A DNA stretch of 64,000 nucleotides from Myrica gale. Taxonomy: Eukaryota; Streptophyta; Magnoliopsida; Fagales; Myricaceae. The notes under the pieces are model-generated. The model had not been told where the DNA came from, searched no databases, and was given only the letters and a program-made list of their open reading frames with translations. Shown one piece after another: positions 1 to 10,745 of this stretch (position 1 is its first letter; every line of letters begins with the position of its first letter). Position numbers and translations under genes: made by a program. Location of the stretch: NCBI GenBank assembly GCA_963930655.1, contig OZ005619.1, positions 5,314,501 through 5,378,500 on the forward strand, in the 5' to 3' direction.

Positions 1-640
1 CTGATTATTTATTTATTTTAAAAAATAAATAAATTAGAAATATATAAAAATAAATAAATTTAAATATCATTATTATTTTTTTACATCTTAACAACTTTTA
101 TACAAACATTAGTACAATTTTAATATCACCTAAAATTTCTCAAAACACTTTAAGAGTGGTTTTGTTTTGTAAAATTTTAATGTTGTTAAAATTTTAGGTA
201 TTGGGTTTAGTGAAAAATTGAAGAAAAATGTAATTTTTTATATTTTTGTAGTAAAAAGTAATGATTTGATGGGAAAGAAGAGATTATATTATAATATTTT
301 ATTTTATTGTCTTAAAATTTTAGAAGAGATAAAATTTTACAATCCAAACACAGCCTAAATCATATAAAAATCTTCAAAACGAAGGTAATCCAAATCTTTT
401 GCATTTTCGGTTTATCGAAACGCGTCACTTTTTAAAATATTATAGCAGTGACCCAAATCCTTCTTAATTTAGACGCTAATGCGACCTTTTTAGGCAATCA
501 TTCGTCCTAAAACAACCTTTATAAGCTACGGTTAAGCCACTACTCTAACCCTTTTCCCCCGTTTCATTTGAATAGGGATGTTCCGTGGCATAGTTTACAC
601 ACTTTGATTATTTACTATTTTGCAGTACCTTGGGGTCTTT
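1..640. repeat. AT-rich intergenic DNA with a degenerate MITE
   Basis: No gene is visible. About 150-357 resembles the small-element family seen better at 6344 and 51469: it has the phrase attgggtttagtgaaaaa near the left side and ends in aaattttacaatccaaacacagccta. The rest is AT-rich sequence with no coding signal. Boundaries are approximate. Confidence 0.5.
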
Positions 641-654
641 TTATTATTTTAGGG

Positions 655-830
655 ATTGTGAGCCTAAATGTTTGATTATAAAAATTTTAATATCGGAGTT
701 AATGAAAAAATAAAGAGAAATTATTTGAATGAATTTTTTATTTTTTTTAAATGAAAAGTAACGATTTGATTGGGAGAGATAATTTAAAAAGTTATTTTAT
801 TAGAGTAAAAATTTTGAGGCTCAAACATCT
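655..830. mobile_element. small MITE with inverted ends
   Basis: The left end (gagcctaaatgtttgatta followed by aaaattttaat) is mirrored by the right end (aaaattttgaggctcaaaca), giving short inverted repeats around an AT-rich core of about 175 bp with no open frame. It belongs to the same broad group of AT-rich MITEs as the copies near 30005 and 41160. The insertion duplication was not resolved. Confidence 0.5.
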
Positions 831-839
831 CTAATTAGA

Positions 840-1914
840 TCAATTAAAGAATTATGAGTCTAATTGTGGAGAATTAAAGTAATTAGTGGTCTTGATCTAA
901 GATAACTCTGTCACGTGGTTCCAAAGTGTACACTTTATAAAAAGACCGTATCATCCATATGTTTTAAAAATAAAATTTCCAAAATATAATAATAAGGAGA
1001 AAATATATTTGTTACCTCCACCACTAGCACAGATAAATTGCACTAGTACAATTTTTATTTTAATGAAGCAAAATATCAACTTTCTTCCTAATTAACCATA
1101 AAGGATGATAATCTAGAAAAAAACCATAGAGGATACAAATTCTAAACGGTTAGAAGTTAAAAGGCAAATGTAATGAAATTAATAGTTCGGAATGCAAAAT
1201 ATCAGAACTCCAATAATCGATGAACAAGAAGTATATTTGACCTAGTAATAATTTCATTAAATTCTCATCATCGCGTAAATGATTGCGGTGTGAAAATAAG
1301 AAATTGCTTAAAACATAGCCTCAATCAATCTAAGGCTGCGTTTTATTTCGAATGAAAATATTCTCAGACAGGACATTTAAAAAAAAAAGTGTTTGTAGGG
1401 GCGGAAAAAAAAGAGTCAAAGGAAAATGGATAAGTGGTCAAAGAAAAATAACGCATATCAGGCTGAAAATAACTTGCCCTTTAAATAAGCTTGAGTTATT
1501 TTCCAAATAACTGTTTTTTCTCTATTATATCATGGATAAGTGGTTAAAGAAAAATAACGCATATCAAGTTTTGTAATCTGCTCAGTTCTTCTCTATAACT
1601 TTTATAATTCGTCAACTTCCTCTTTTTCTTTCAAGAACAAACTTTTAATAGATACACGACTTATTTACTATTTAAATTTTTGCGTTTTAATTTCTCTTTT
1701 TTTAGATAAAGTTGCAAAAAGGCTTTGATGAGTCAAGCCTTTATAGACAACTCTTCATTTGTTGATTGACAAATTTGTAAGAAAGAGGCAACTTTCCCAA
1801 CTGGGGCTTTTGATAATTCAAATGGATCATTAGAAGAAGTATCTGTCTAAATCTCTCTAATATGGTTGCTATTTTGAATCTAGAGGTATATCAAACTAAA
1901 CAAGCTTAATAAAA
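840..1914. other. gene-free AT-rich stretch with a short direct repeat
   Basis: No gene was recognised in this kilobase. A phrase of about 36 bp (ggataagtggtcaaagaaaa and on, ending in cgcatatca) at about 1428-1463 recurs nearly unchanged at about 1530-1565, so a segment of roughly 100 bp has been partly duplicated. The rest is plain AT-rich sequence. Confidence 0.5.
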
Positions 1915-2109
1915 AGGAAAATTTCACTTTTGGTCACTAGGTTTTCACCTGTTTTACAAATTGACCACTAATTTTTTTTCAACTTTCAATCACTGAGTTT
2001 ATTGTCTTTCAAATTTTAGTTATCCCCTGAATTGGCCATCTATTGACTAACAGAACTTCTCTCCACGTCAGCATCCTTTCCCTATCATTTAAAATATTCT
2101 CCACGTCAA

Positions 2110-2375
2110 AAATTGGTCCGGTTCGGTCTCGGACCGACCAAAATCAGTATACTCCGGTCCGATTTCGGGTTACCCATATGGAAAACCGGAACTAGACCAG
2201 AGTATACCATTCCAAACCGGCTCAAACTGGTAACCGGCCCAAAATGACATGGCCCAAACCGGACAGGTGAAACCGTTAGAATGACAGGTCCGGTCCGGTA
2301 TACACCTTTCACAAAATGGTCGGTTTGGCCGGTCGGACCGGACCGGCCAATAGACAGCCCTAATCTGCACCATTT
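2110..2375. repeat. GC-rich fragment, probable remnant of a hAT-type element
   Basis: This block inside the larger Mutator-like element is built from variations on ggtccggt and accggacc. Its right side reads ccggccaatagacagcccta, and the inverse of that end (tagggctgtctattgg) resembles the terminus of the hAT-like element at 7367. No matching left terminus was found, so it is probably truncated. The open frames here are by-products of the repeats. Confidence 0.4.
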
Positions 2376-2829
2376 AAGACAACGACAGTTCAAATAATTG
2401 CAATCATGCAAATTAATTCGAATTTTGAATTATGCAGAGTAATTCAATTGGGCCCTTTTGATAAAATCTCCCCCTTTCCATGCAATAACTTTGAAACCCC
2501 GACCCACTAATGATCTCTCCCAAAAATACAATTCCACTGGTTTTTTTTCTTTAAGGGAAAATATAAAAGAGTCAATTATAGCAGAGAAAAATTTGCTGGA
2601 AGAAAATTAAGATCCCATGAAATCATGCTTAAAAGGAAACTTTTTCCATTAGAAACCTTAGATATTGCCTACCAATCGTTTTTTTGGCGTTGGTGGAACA
2701 ATTGATTTTCAAGGAGATTAATGACCGACGGAAGACCACAAAGTCTCGTTAGTGATCCGCCCACACGGGTAAACTACATAGTGCAAAATTTAACCGACCC
2801 ACACAACACGCCTGCTTTTCTCTTCTTCT

Positions 2830-3835
2830 TTTTTTAAACAGCTAATTTTATATATTGAAAAAAAACACAAAAAAAAATTACAAGATAGAAAAAAAGAAAA
2901 TAACCCAAAAGGGGTGTACAAGCGACAGTAAAAGGGCCAACAGTAAAGTAACTTTTAAAGAGGACACAAGGTCCTCAGAGGTGGCGTACATGAAGCCCAA
3001 AGCGAGAGGGTCCGAGGGCCCTAAGAAACACGGAAAACCCGTGAAAGAACTGTCGCTAAAGGACCGCCAATAGAGTTGGCGAACCGGCTCCAGGCAAGCC
3101 CTAAACATGCAATCCCAACTGTAATTGCAAACAGAAGAAAAATACAGAATTAAACCGAAGCAAGCCTTAAATAGAGAGGTTAGCCCAAATTGGCGAAAAG
3201 CATAACGTAAAACAAGCCCAAAACATAAGGGCTAACCCAAACGGGCGAAAACCGAATATAAAACAAGCCCTAAACATAGGGGCTGACCCAAACGGGCGAA
3301 AGCGTAACATAAGTCCCGGGGAAGATCGGGAAGTCTCTGGCCTAATCGGCGCTGGAGGAGACGGCGGCCCGTGTGGGTGGTCGGGGCAGATCCACGACAG
3401 GAAAGGAGGTCAGAAGCCACACAATCCAAAACGTGGAAGCAAAACAGGGGGAGATGGGCGAGGGGCGCCGTACGCGCCCCTACAGGGAACGACGCGTGAG
3501 ATCCACGCGCGTCACATGACGTGCGTGAATGAACACACGTCGTCTCTGGAGCACATACGGGAAGTAGAGGCGTAGATCACGACATGCCGAGTCCAATCAT
3601 GTGGTGCGTGTGGGGGGAACGGAGCGGAAGCCGCTGAACGGCGAGCGAACACCACCTACAAAGAAAAAGAAAACCAGCCAAAAAAACCAACCAGCAGATC
3701 CACCGAGGCTAACCAGAGAGGGGGAAAAGGCAAACAGAAGAGGAAGAAAGGGGAAAGGGAAGGGAAAAGGAGAAGGGGGATAAAGGAGCCGAAGCTCCCT
3801 CCTCCTCCGGAGCAGCGGGGATTTTTAAGAAACAA
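2830..3835. repeat. GC- and CpG-rich insert of unknown origin
   Basis: This kilobase differs sharply from its AT-rich surroundings. It has runs such as acgcgcgtcacatgacgtgc, a purine-rich part at 3640-3780, and an A-rich end at 2838-2900. Read on the minus strand, the 2838-2900 end has the look of the 3' tail of a non-LTR retroelement (T-rich, then aatataaaatta-like sequence). No reverse transcriptase or other protein domain is recognisable in any frame. It could be a degraded retroelement tail or captured 5' sequence of a host gene. Confidence 0.35.
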
Positions 3836-4039
3836 AGAGAAAAAAAAGCTAGAGAGAGGGATGAGAGAAGTTTTGGAGATTTTTTAATCCTACAGGCATG
3901 CTTTTCTCATTACCAAAGCACGTAAATTTCCTCTAAATGGTTGCCGTTTGTCATAAGAAATAAAAAATCAAAGAGCATATTTAAAAAATTCGAACGAGCC
4001 AGATTACGTATTTATCTAAGAAAATATCGATCATCTTTC

Positions 4040-4342
4040 AAACTACGAATACGATGAAGAAGAAACACAATAGAGGTGTGACTTCAGCATGAACTCATAG
4101 CGGTTGAAGTATCTTGCAGACTCCCAGTCGCTGACGTTGAGGTTCCCAGTCGCAGAAATGGAGGTATTGTGCAAGAGGAGAGGGACAGGTTTGAAATAGT
4201 AAATGTGGGGGTGTTGTGCGAAAGAAGTGGAAGGAGATGATGTTAGGGCACACAAAAGGAGAGGAAGGAGAGGATTTGGGGGTATTGGGTGGCTCTTAGT
4301 TATAAAAGGGCGAGCTTTGGAGATTAGGACTAGGGACTCCAA
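4040..4342 (-). pseudogene. coding-looking fragment next to the right arm of the Mutator-like element
   Basis: The minus strand gives a frame of about 99 codons whose last third (NLNVSDWESARYFNRYEF) looks more protein-like than the rest of the element. I do not recognise the family. Its place just inside the right inverted arm is where Mutator-like elements often carry a captured exon, so a captured host fragment is one reading. Chance is the other. Confidence 0.25.
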
Positions 4343-4756
4343 CTGTCTGTCGTTTTAGACTGAATGGGCAGTGATGTGGAGAATATTTTGGATGGCAGGG
4401 CAACAATGCTGACGTAAATAGAAGTTTCGTTAGTCAATAGACAATCAACTCACGAAATGATTGAAAATTTAAAATGCAATAAATTCAGTGACTGAAACGT
4501 GAAAAAAAATCTTAGTGACCAATTAGTAAAACAGGTGAAAATCTAGTGACCAAAAATGAAATTTTTGAAAAAAATATTATAGATTTATTTTCAAGAATTT
4601 AGCCAAAAGTTGAAACTAATTTAGCTTTTCATACTAATATTTTTTTTTATTTTCTCATTTTAGGCCGAAACAAATGCAACTTAAGGCTCAAAAAGTGACA
4701 CATAAGCATGCTATTAGTGATATGTGTACGTTGTTGCACTTTTCATGAAGAGTGGA

Positions 4757-5010
4757 CAAATTTATGAATGGGCGAGGCTTCGCTGCAATTCGGGTGACCG
4801 AACTGCAGCAAAGTTCGCTGCAGTTATGAGGGGCAGGCGTGGGTCCCGCCCGGGACCCACGCCTGTACTGTTCATGCCCGAACAATGCTGTACTGTTAGG
4901 GCATGAACAGTACAAGGGCGGGACCCACGCCCGCCCCTCACAATTACAGCGAACTACTGCTGCTGCAGTTCGGTCACCCGAACTACAGCAGACCCTCGCC
5001 CTTTATGAAC
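4757..5010. mobile_element. GC-rich foldback MITE
   Basis: The whole 250 bp segment folds back on itself. The left part (gggcgaggcttcgctgcaat, ttcgggtgaccgaactgcag, ggcgtgggtcccgcccg) is repeated inverted on the right (cggtcacccgaactacagca, gcgggacccacgcccgcccc, ending gaccctcgccctttatga). The arms are over 100 bp with a few mismatches and small gaps. Short frames running through it are products of the palindrome. Confidence 0.65.
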
Positions 5011-5093
5011 TGAGAGTCAGTGGAAATTATACCAAAACCTAATGGATTCCAGCAATTTAAGGGAGGTATGTATATAAATTTTTAAATTTTTTT

Positions 5094-5312
5094 TTTGAAG
5101 AAAACCCGAAAAGAAGAAGAGGCTAATGTGGGAGGGAAAGTGGTGCTCCGAAAAAGGAAGGGAAAAATATGTTATTCCGTCTTTCGGCTAAAAAGATTTA
5201 AAAAAAAAATTGAAGAAAACCCGAAAAGAAGAAGAAAGGCTACTGTGGGAGGGAAAGTGGTGCTCCGAAAAAGGAAGGGAAAAATATGTTATTCCGTCTT
5301 TCGGCTAAAAAG
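5094..5312. repeat. two-copy tandem duplication of about 117 bp
   Basis: The unit starts ttgaagaaaacccgaaaaga and ends ttcggctaaaaagat. The first copy (5094-5208) and the second (5211-5312) are nearly identical, with a 3 bp and a few single-base differences. The frame through both copies is low-complexity (lysine and arginine rich) and is unlikely to be a gene. Confidence 0.75.
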
Positions 5313-5727
5313 ATAGTGCTAATTTGGTCATTTCGAAAATTAACGTGTCGTCGTTCTAGACTCTAGTTTGGAATTTTATACATTATCTGTGTTTCCAAAG
5401 ATAGGCCGGGTCCGCCCCGGGTCACGTTTCTGTGTTGAAAAAAGGGACAAAACGACTTCCCCATAAGGAAAGCCTGGTGACAGCGCCTGGTGACAGCGCC
5501 TGTAACACGAGGTGTTCCACCAATACCCAATGGCGTTGCATCACGTGTTTCCAACTCCGTGATTTTCCTTGTCGGGTAGCTTGTTACTGCTGGCTGTTGT
5601 GGAGTCGGAGGTAACGGGCTGTAGGAAAACAGGTGATGTGGTGGACGACGAAGAAGACATATTCCTATAAGGCTGTCCACTCCGCAACGGAGAAAAAGTC
5701 TTTTAAGGGAATGATTATTTCGGTGAG
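5313..5727. other. intergenic, nothing recognised
   Basis: The sequence is mixed. It contains a GC-rich phrase (ccgggtccgccccgggtcac) near 5406 and a short direct repeat (gacagcgcctggtgacagcg) near 5480. No gene, RNA or known element was recognised. Confidence 0.4.
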
Positions 5728-5730
5728 ATT

Positions 5731-5914
5731 TTTAAGATTTAGAGTATTTTTATAAATTTTTTTATTATGTTTAAATTTTATTGATATTTGTGCCGAATAC
5801 GTTTAATATATATATATATATTATAAACATCAATAGAAATAAACGTATTCAGCACAAATATCAATAAAATTTAAACATAATAAAAAATTTTATAAAAATA
5901 CTCTAAATCTTAAA
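5731..5914. repeat. near-perfect hairpin, 73 bp arms
   Basis: The left arm 5731-5803 and the right arm 5842-5914 are inverse copies over about 73 bp with only two or three differences. They flank a 38 bp loop that contains an (AT)n run. Such well-preserved arms suggest a recent foldback MITE; if transcribed it could also give a double-stranded RNA. Confidence 0.75.
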
Positions 5915-6343
5915 ATATATATATATATATATTAATTTTTATTGATATTCATATAAATTCATTTTTAAAAGAATCCGATTGGGCAAAAGAAATTCTCTTA
6001 ACAACTATCCACGCTATTTAATTAATGACTGATAGTATAAATTATAATACTTTTTTAAATGACGTGAATAGTTATGTCCAATTGGACTCCTTTAAAAATA
6101 AACTCTTAGGAGAAATATGAATCCCCAATTATGTTCCTCAATAGTTTTAGCTATTGATTGGTTGTGTTTAGCTTGAGGAAAACTTTCATTTGCTTAGTAC
6201 AGACTGAAATATGTTCAACGTGCATAAGCATGTTCTCTATTCTATGTTGTTGTTTGTCTGATAGGATTCTTCGATAATTGTTAGAAAAATCTTCAGAGCT
6301 TATAATTATTGTATATTTTGGAGGGCTACCCTGATTCAGACTT

Positions 6344-6542
6344 AGGGTGGGTTTGTGTGGTAAAATTTTTGGTATCGGGTTTAGTGTTGGTATTGGGTTT
6401 AGTGAAAAAGTGAAGAGAGGTAATATTTTATAGTTTTTGTAATTTTTTATATTTTTTGATGGAAGAGAGAGAGATTATATTGGAGTATTTTATTAGGAGA
6501 GAGATAAAATTTTGGGTAAAATTTTAGTGACAAACGCAGCCT
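6344..6542. mobile_element. MITE, copy A of a two-copy family
   Basis: About 199 bp run from agggtgggtttgtgtggtaa to gtgacaaacgcagcctt. A second copy at 51469-51668 is about nine-tenths identical over its whole length. The ends are imperfect inverses of one another (gggtgggtttg against caaacgcagcc). There is no open frame. Confidence 0.7.
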
Positions 6543-7217
6543 TATTAGGTTAGTCGACTCCAATAGGCTTACCGAGCTAGGTTTCTCATCATTTCTAAAA
6601 GAAAAAGATAAAATAATACTTTTCAGAAACTAATTATTTTCCTTTTTAAAAGGATTTAGGTAAAATAGATAATCGAGTCTTTATAATATATATATATTCC
6701 CTAATTTGTGTTACATGGAATCTAATATTTTAGCTAATTGGAGTTAAATATAAAGCTTTGGAATATGTGAATTATATTTGTAATTTTATATCCAATTTAA
6801 TATTTGAAACACTTGGCAAAGATTATTTTGGTTTTGTATTACCATTTTCATAAGTCATATTCTTATAAGCAAGCGTGTCAATTGAAATGACATTTCTCTT
6901 TTGAACTAAAACGACCCCGTGTAGGTATGCTTGCAAACTAAAATATTGGCCAAAATTTATCTTTATTCTAAAATTTTGATTTATAAATATAATTAATTCA
7001 AAATTTTAGTAAAAAAAGAAAAAAACAAATCCTTCAAAATTTCCTTTCTCTTCACATCAAAGCATCGGTTTTCATTACTATAAATATAAAATTTTATTCT
7101 TTTACTATTTTATCTCACAATTTAATGAAAAAACTTTGATCCATCTTAATACAATATTCTTAAAAAGTTTAGTTTACAAACAAGACCATGCATAGATGTT
7201 CATTGTTCAATCATAAC
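6543..7217. other. AT-rich intergenic stretch
   Basis: No gene or clear element was recognised. The segment is AT-rich with several short inverted A/T runs. Confidence 0.4.
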
Positions 7218-7366
7218 TAGGGCATGTTCGTTTTGATAAAATTTGTTGAATTCTAAGAATATTGTGAATATTTAGGTGATATTCGAGCTTTATTGGCATG
7301 CGCGTAAAAGCTGTATTAATGTGTATAAAAAAATATAATATTGAGTTGTATTGGTATGCGTGTAAG

Positions 7367-9440
7367 TAGGGCTGTTCAACCTCGGTGTAGGTGCCGGTTT
7401 TGGCCAAAACCGGCACCTACACCGGATATGCCGGTTTTTAAAAAAATGCCACCTACACCTACACCGTTAAGGGCAAAAACCGGCCCTTAGCGGTGGCGGT
7501 TTTAGCGGTGGCGGTTTCCGGTAATCCTACATTCATATTGAACCATTTTTTTAACATATTACGCACATAGAAAATATAAACTCTACACTAATACATCCAT
7601 AAGTGTAGTGAATTATAATAAGAGAAATAGAAAACTACCTTCAAATTATAATCACATCCATAAGTGTAGTGAATTATAAACTTCTCGCCAACTTCTGTAT
7701 CCCATGGAGGCTGATATACAACACAAAACAAGCAACTGATTATAACCCTTAAGCATAGCATAACTGATAAGAAGAAATACTACTAATTTTTTCCACTAGT
7801 TCTTTTAATTACATCCCTTTGTGTATCCTTAAGCAAACTCCACAACATTCTACAACTAGAAAGACAGTAAAAGTCAGACATTGAGATCAAATATTAGCAA
7901 GTAAGGTATGTCTTTTGTGACACAATGTAATACCGTTAGAACCACAAAATCATTTGAGCATGCAGATTTGAGTGAGAAGACTTCACTCTTATTTCTTTTA
8001 TATTCTAAACTTTGCAGAATGTCACATACTTGCGAACTGAAAAGATTCAGAAAAATCAGACTGCAAGAGGGCACCCTTGCCAAATCGTGACTTTTAAAAC
8101 TCACACAGAATTTGCATACATTTGAGCTTTTTGGAACTTGAACACTGGGGTATATGGGAATGTGGGGTTCTCTCACTTCAGAACATATAAAGATGCTTTG
8201 CAAAGTTTGATAATGGATAGTTAATTGCTCAAGTCATGTAATATCTTCACATGTAACGAGTCTTGTCAGTCATTCACGATGAGAGTCCTGGATTCAATCC
8301 ATATCAGTACTTTCAGAACTATTATACTGATGCTTTAGCAGAGGGACATAGCCAGTAGTTTAGTGCAGGATCTTATATGTTATCAAACAAGTCAACTAGT
8401 TTTCCTATCAGCCCTCTAAACATTTGCCTCCCTGTTGATCATTTATGTGGCTAATAAGTATACACAGCAGTGCAAGTTCCTCCAAGTATTTGAGTGAGAT
8501 CTGAATAACTACTAGGCAGCCAGCTGATATTCCAACCCTACCCCGGAAGTATAATTTATCATTATAGTGATTAAGTCCATTTTTTGCCTTATTACACGTG
8601 CAACTCTAAACTGCATACATCATCTACATTTTTTTTCTTCTCCTTTTTCATTTCAACAACAGTATAGTCTTGACAAAAAGAGATGGCCCTCTACCCCCCC
8701 ACCCTCCCCCACCACTCCATTGGGTTCAACCCTGCAGAAAGAAAGGGAGGGCTACTCTTTAGGCTCATATCTGCAACTCCTCAGGTACAGCAAACTAATA
8801 TGTTAAAAAATTTCCAGTATTGTGAACCCCCCAAAACCAAAAAGCAAAACCGAACAGATCCTAATTCAACTGCTGGATCTTTTTCAGCTAAAGATCCAAT
8901 CTTTAATTCCAACATTCAAAACTAGACACGTTGCTCAATTTTTTACCACGAGCACAAATTCCACAAGATAAGACACGAGCATAAATAACCCTGGTAGAGA
9001 GAATGTTCAGATACCGTACCTCCAATAAGCGTCCGCCATGTACTAGGCAGAAAAAGAGAACAACCCTGGTAGAGAGAGAGAGAGATGAAAATGGAGGGTA
9101 GTGCTGTCTTTGAAGTATTTCCACAGACAAGATCTTTGAGTGAGGTCTTTGAGTGTTTGGATTGGGGTTTTGGAGTTGCAGATATTGGAGTAAGCCTTCG
9201 AAAGGGTTGCGTCAACATTTAGGGCATGAATGGGGGGGGGGGGAAAGGAAAATGGGGAGTGGGTGGGAGGGGTGACGCGGAACTGGAAGAGGATTTAAAA
9301 AAAAAGGGTGGGAAACCCGGTTCCCGGTCCCCCGGGAATACCCCTGGGTTTCCCCCAAATCACTGCACCGGCACCTACACCGGGGTGCCGGTGCCGGGGC
9401 CGGTGCCACCGGAATTTTCCGGTGGCACTGAACAGCCCTA
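7367..9440. mobile_element. hAT-like non-autonomous element, 2.07 kb
   Basis: It begins tagggctgttcaacctcggt and ends cactgaacagcccta, so the terminal 12-13 bp are inverted repeats. The flanks cgtgtaag (7359-7366) and cttgtaag (9441-9448) match at 7 of 8 bases, the 8 bp duplication expected of hAT elements. The subterminal parts are rich in ccggt and accgg words. No transposase is encoded. The interior is mostly intron-like sequence with one possible captured exon near 9015-9039. Confidence 0.75.
9015..9039 (-). pseudogene. possible captured first exon (MADAYWRY start)
   Basis: On the minus strand, downstream of a pyrimidine-rich leader, an ATG opens the frame MADAYWRY followed by a G and a possible splice donor (gtatct). 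From memory, several plant RRM proteins related to the nuclear speckle RNA-binding proteins start this way. If so, the hAT-like element has picked up the 5' end of such a gene. The match is only eight residues long and may be chance. Confidence 0.25.
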
Positions 9441-9719
9441 CTTGTAAGAGTAATATTAAGAGTATAAATTTAAAAAGTAGATTCAAATTTTAAATTTTTT
9501 AGCCAAACTAACATGCCTTAAACCAGTCAACCATCTTTCTACTCTCCTATCTATAACTGTAGTGGCAAGTAGGTTTGACTTTATTTTTTGATTTTCTAAT
9601 ATTTTCTTTGCACAAAAATTAAAAAAATAAGTATTAATCCAAGACAGTTTTTTTTTGTTTATTAAGTAAAATAAGCGGTAATATTAATATAGAAATTTAT
9701 ACAAGTTTTTTAATTAAGA

Positions 9720-9905
9720 GTCTGTTCGCTTACAAAAGAATCTTCAGGATTTTTTGAATCCTCAGGATTATACAACCAAACATCATTTTTCACACCACAT
9801 AAATATAACTACAACACGCATATTAATAAAGTTAACATTACATACAAATTTTCAAAACACAAAAAAATCTTCGCAAAATACCTTAACCGAACATCACCTA
9901 AGCCA
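9720..9905. mobile_element. MITE related to the copy at 48838
   Basis: The segment starts agagtctgttcgcttacaaa and ends near taaccgaacatcacctaag. It shares the phrases tcaggattttttgaatcctc, acatcacctaa and ttctcaaaacacaaaaaa-like words with 48838-48995. No coding potential. Confidence 0.55.
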
Positions 9906-10204
9906 TATTGACTGAATGCAAAAAAATATTTTATAGGGGGAAAAAAAAGACGAAACCAGTGTAGTTCAGAGATACTTGGAGGTTGAAAGCTGGGTACGCG
10001 TCACAACTACAGTCTACACTGCAGGCCTTGGATATACCGTGACTCTTTACGAGGAGGATCATGGCATCATGCTGTACTGAAAAGTGAAAGAAAAATGTGA
10101 ATTGCCGTCTTTCCTCGAGCTTTGGGCCATACTTAGTACAATGGACCAAGGGTCCATTTTTATTTGCGTAATGGGCCCTTGTCAAAGTCGCCGGCCCAGG
10201 GTTT
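9906..10204. other. intergenic, nothing recognised
   Basis: This segment is less AT-rich than its neighbours. It includes the phrase gtgaattgccgtctttcctc and a GC-rich end near 10190. No gene or element was identified. Confidence 0.35.
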
Positions 10205-10745
10205 GTAGTGTTATAAAATATTTTCAATTTTTAAGAATTAAAATCTCAAAATTTTCACACAATGTTTCATACCAACTTTAATATTTTTTCATTAAAAAAA
10301 ATCACATCAAATCATTTCTTTAAATTTTAATGAATTCTTACTTTTTCATTAAAAAATTGAGATAAATACAAAATTAGTCGCCGTGCTATACACAAAAATC
10401 GATTTAGTCCCTGTGATATGAAAAATATAAATTTAGTCCTTTTGATTCCAGAAAGCGATAAAATCAGTCCCTGGTGGAAGGCCAACGACAAACAAAAATA
10501 GAATCAATGAGACTAAATTTATGTTTTTCATATCACGGGGACTAAATCGATTTTTGCGTATAGCAAAGGGATCAATTTTGCATTTATCACTAAAAAATTA
10601 TATCATATAATTTCTCCTTACTTTTTAACAAACTAATAAAAATCATTCTACAATAAAAACATTATTCACCTTTTTTTTCCCAAATTTTTACAAACCCCTC
10701 ATACAAAGTCAAAACATTCAAAATTTTCTTCTACAAATTCAATTT
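10205..10745. mobile_element. AT-rich MITE interrupted by a foldback element
   Basis: The flanking parts contain aaaatctcaaaattttcaca, accaactttaatattttttc and a right side with caatttttacaaacccctca, words shared with the AT-rich MITE near 43600-44050. A foldback element occupies 10361-10589 in its middle. The outer limits are approximate. Confidence 0.45.
10359..10589. mobile_element. foldback MITE, copy A, with 9 bp target duplication
   Basis: The left half (gagataaatacaaaattagt, aaaaatcgatttagtccctg) is inverted in the right half (ggggactaaatcgatttttg, caattttgcatttatcac). The flanking 9 bp taaaaaatt is present on both sides, as for Mutator-type insertion. The second copy at 43777-44009 has the same sequence plan. 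Confidence 0.75.

Larger units (their letters stand above)
1915..4571. mobile_element. Mutator-like element with long terminal inverted repeats
   Basis: About 190 bp at the left (1915-2105, starting near ttcacttttggtcactaggt) returns as an imperfect inverted copy at the right (about 4375-4571, ending ctagtgaccaaaaatgaaat). Long arms of this kind at both ends of a 2.65 kb segment are typical of Mutator-like elements. The interior has no transposase. It holds a fragment with repeated ggtccggt words, a GC-rich block and a short coding-looking stretch next to the right arm, so it is non-autonomous and may carry captured DNA. A 9 bp target duplication could not be fixed because the flanks are runs of A and T. 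The family is inferred from arm length and layout. Confidence 0.7.
7218..9520. mobile_element. MITE split by a later hAT-like insertion
   Basis: The outer ends are inverse copies: tagggcatgttcgttttg at 7218 and agccaaactaacatgcctta ending at 9520. Without the inner element (7367-9440) and its duplicated target, the outer MITE would be about 221 bp. That matches the undisturbed relative at 49252-49480 (about 229 bp), which lies in the opposite orientation. The split copy is therefore older than its insert. Confidence 0.7.

Noticed and set aside
3601-3783. Lysine-rich open frame
   Set aside because: Low-complexity translation of a purine tract without start context or homologous look.
5095-5316. 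Open frame through the 117 bp tandem repeat
   Set aside because: The frame is kept only because the repeat is duplicated; the composition is basic and simple and there is no gene structure around it.
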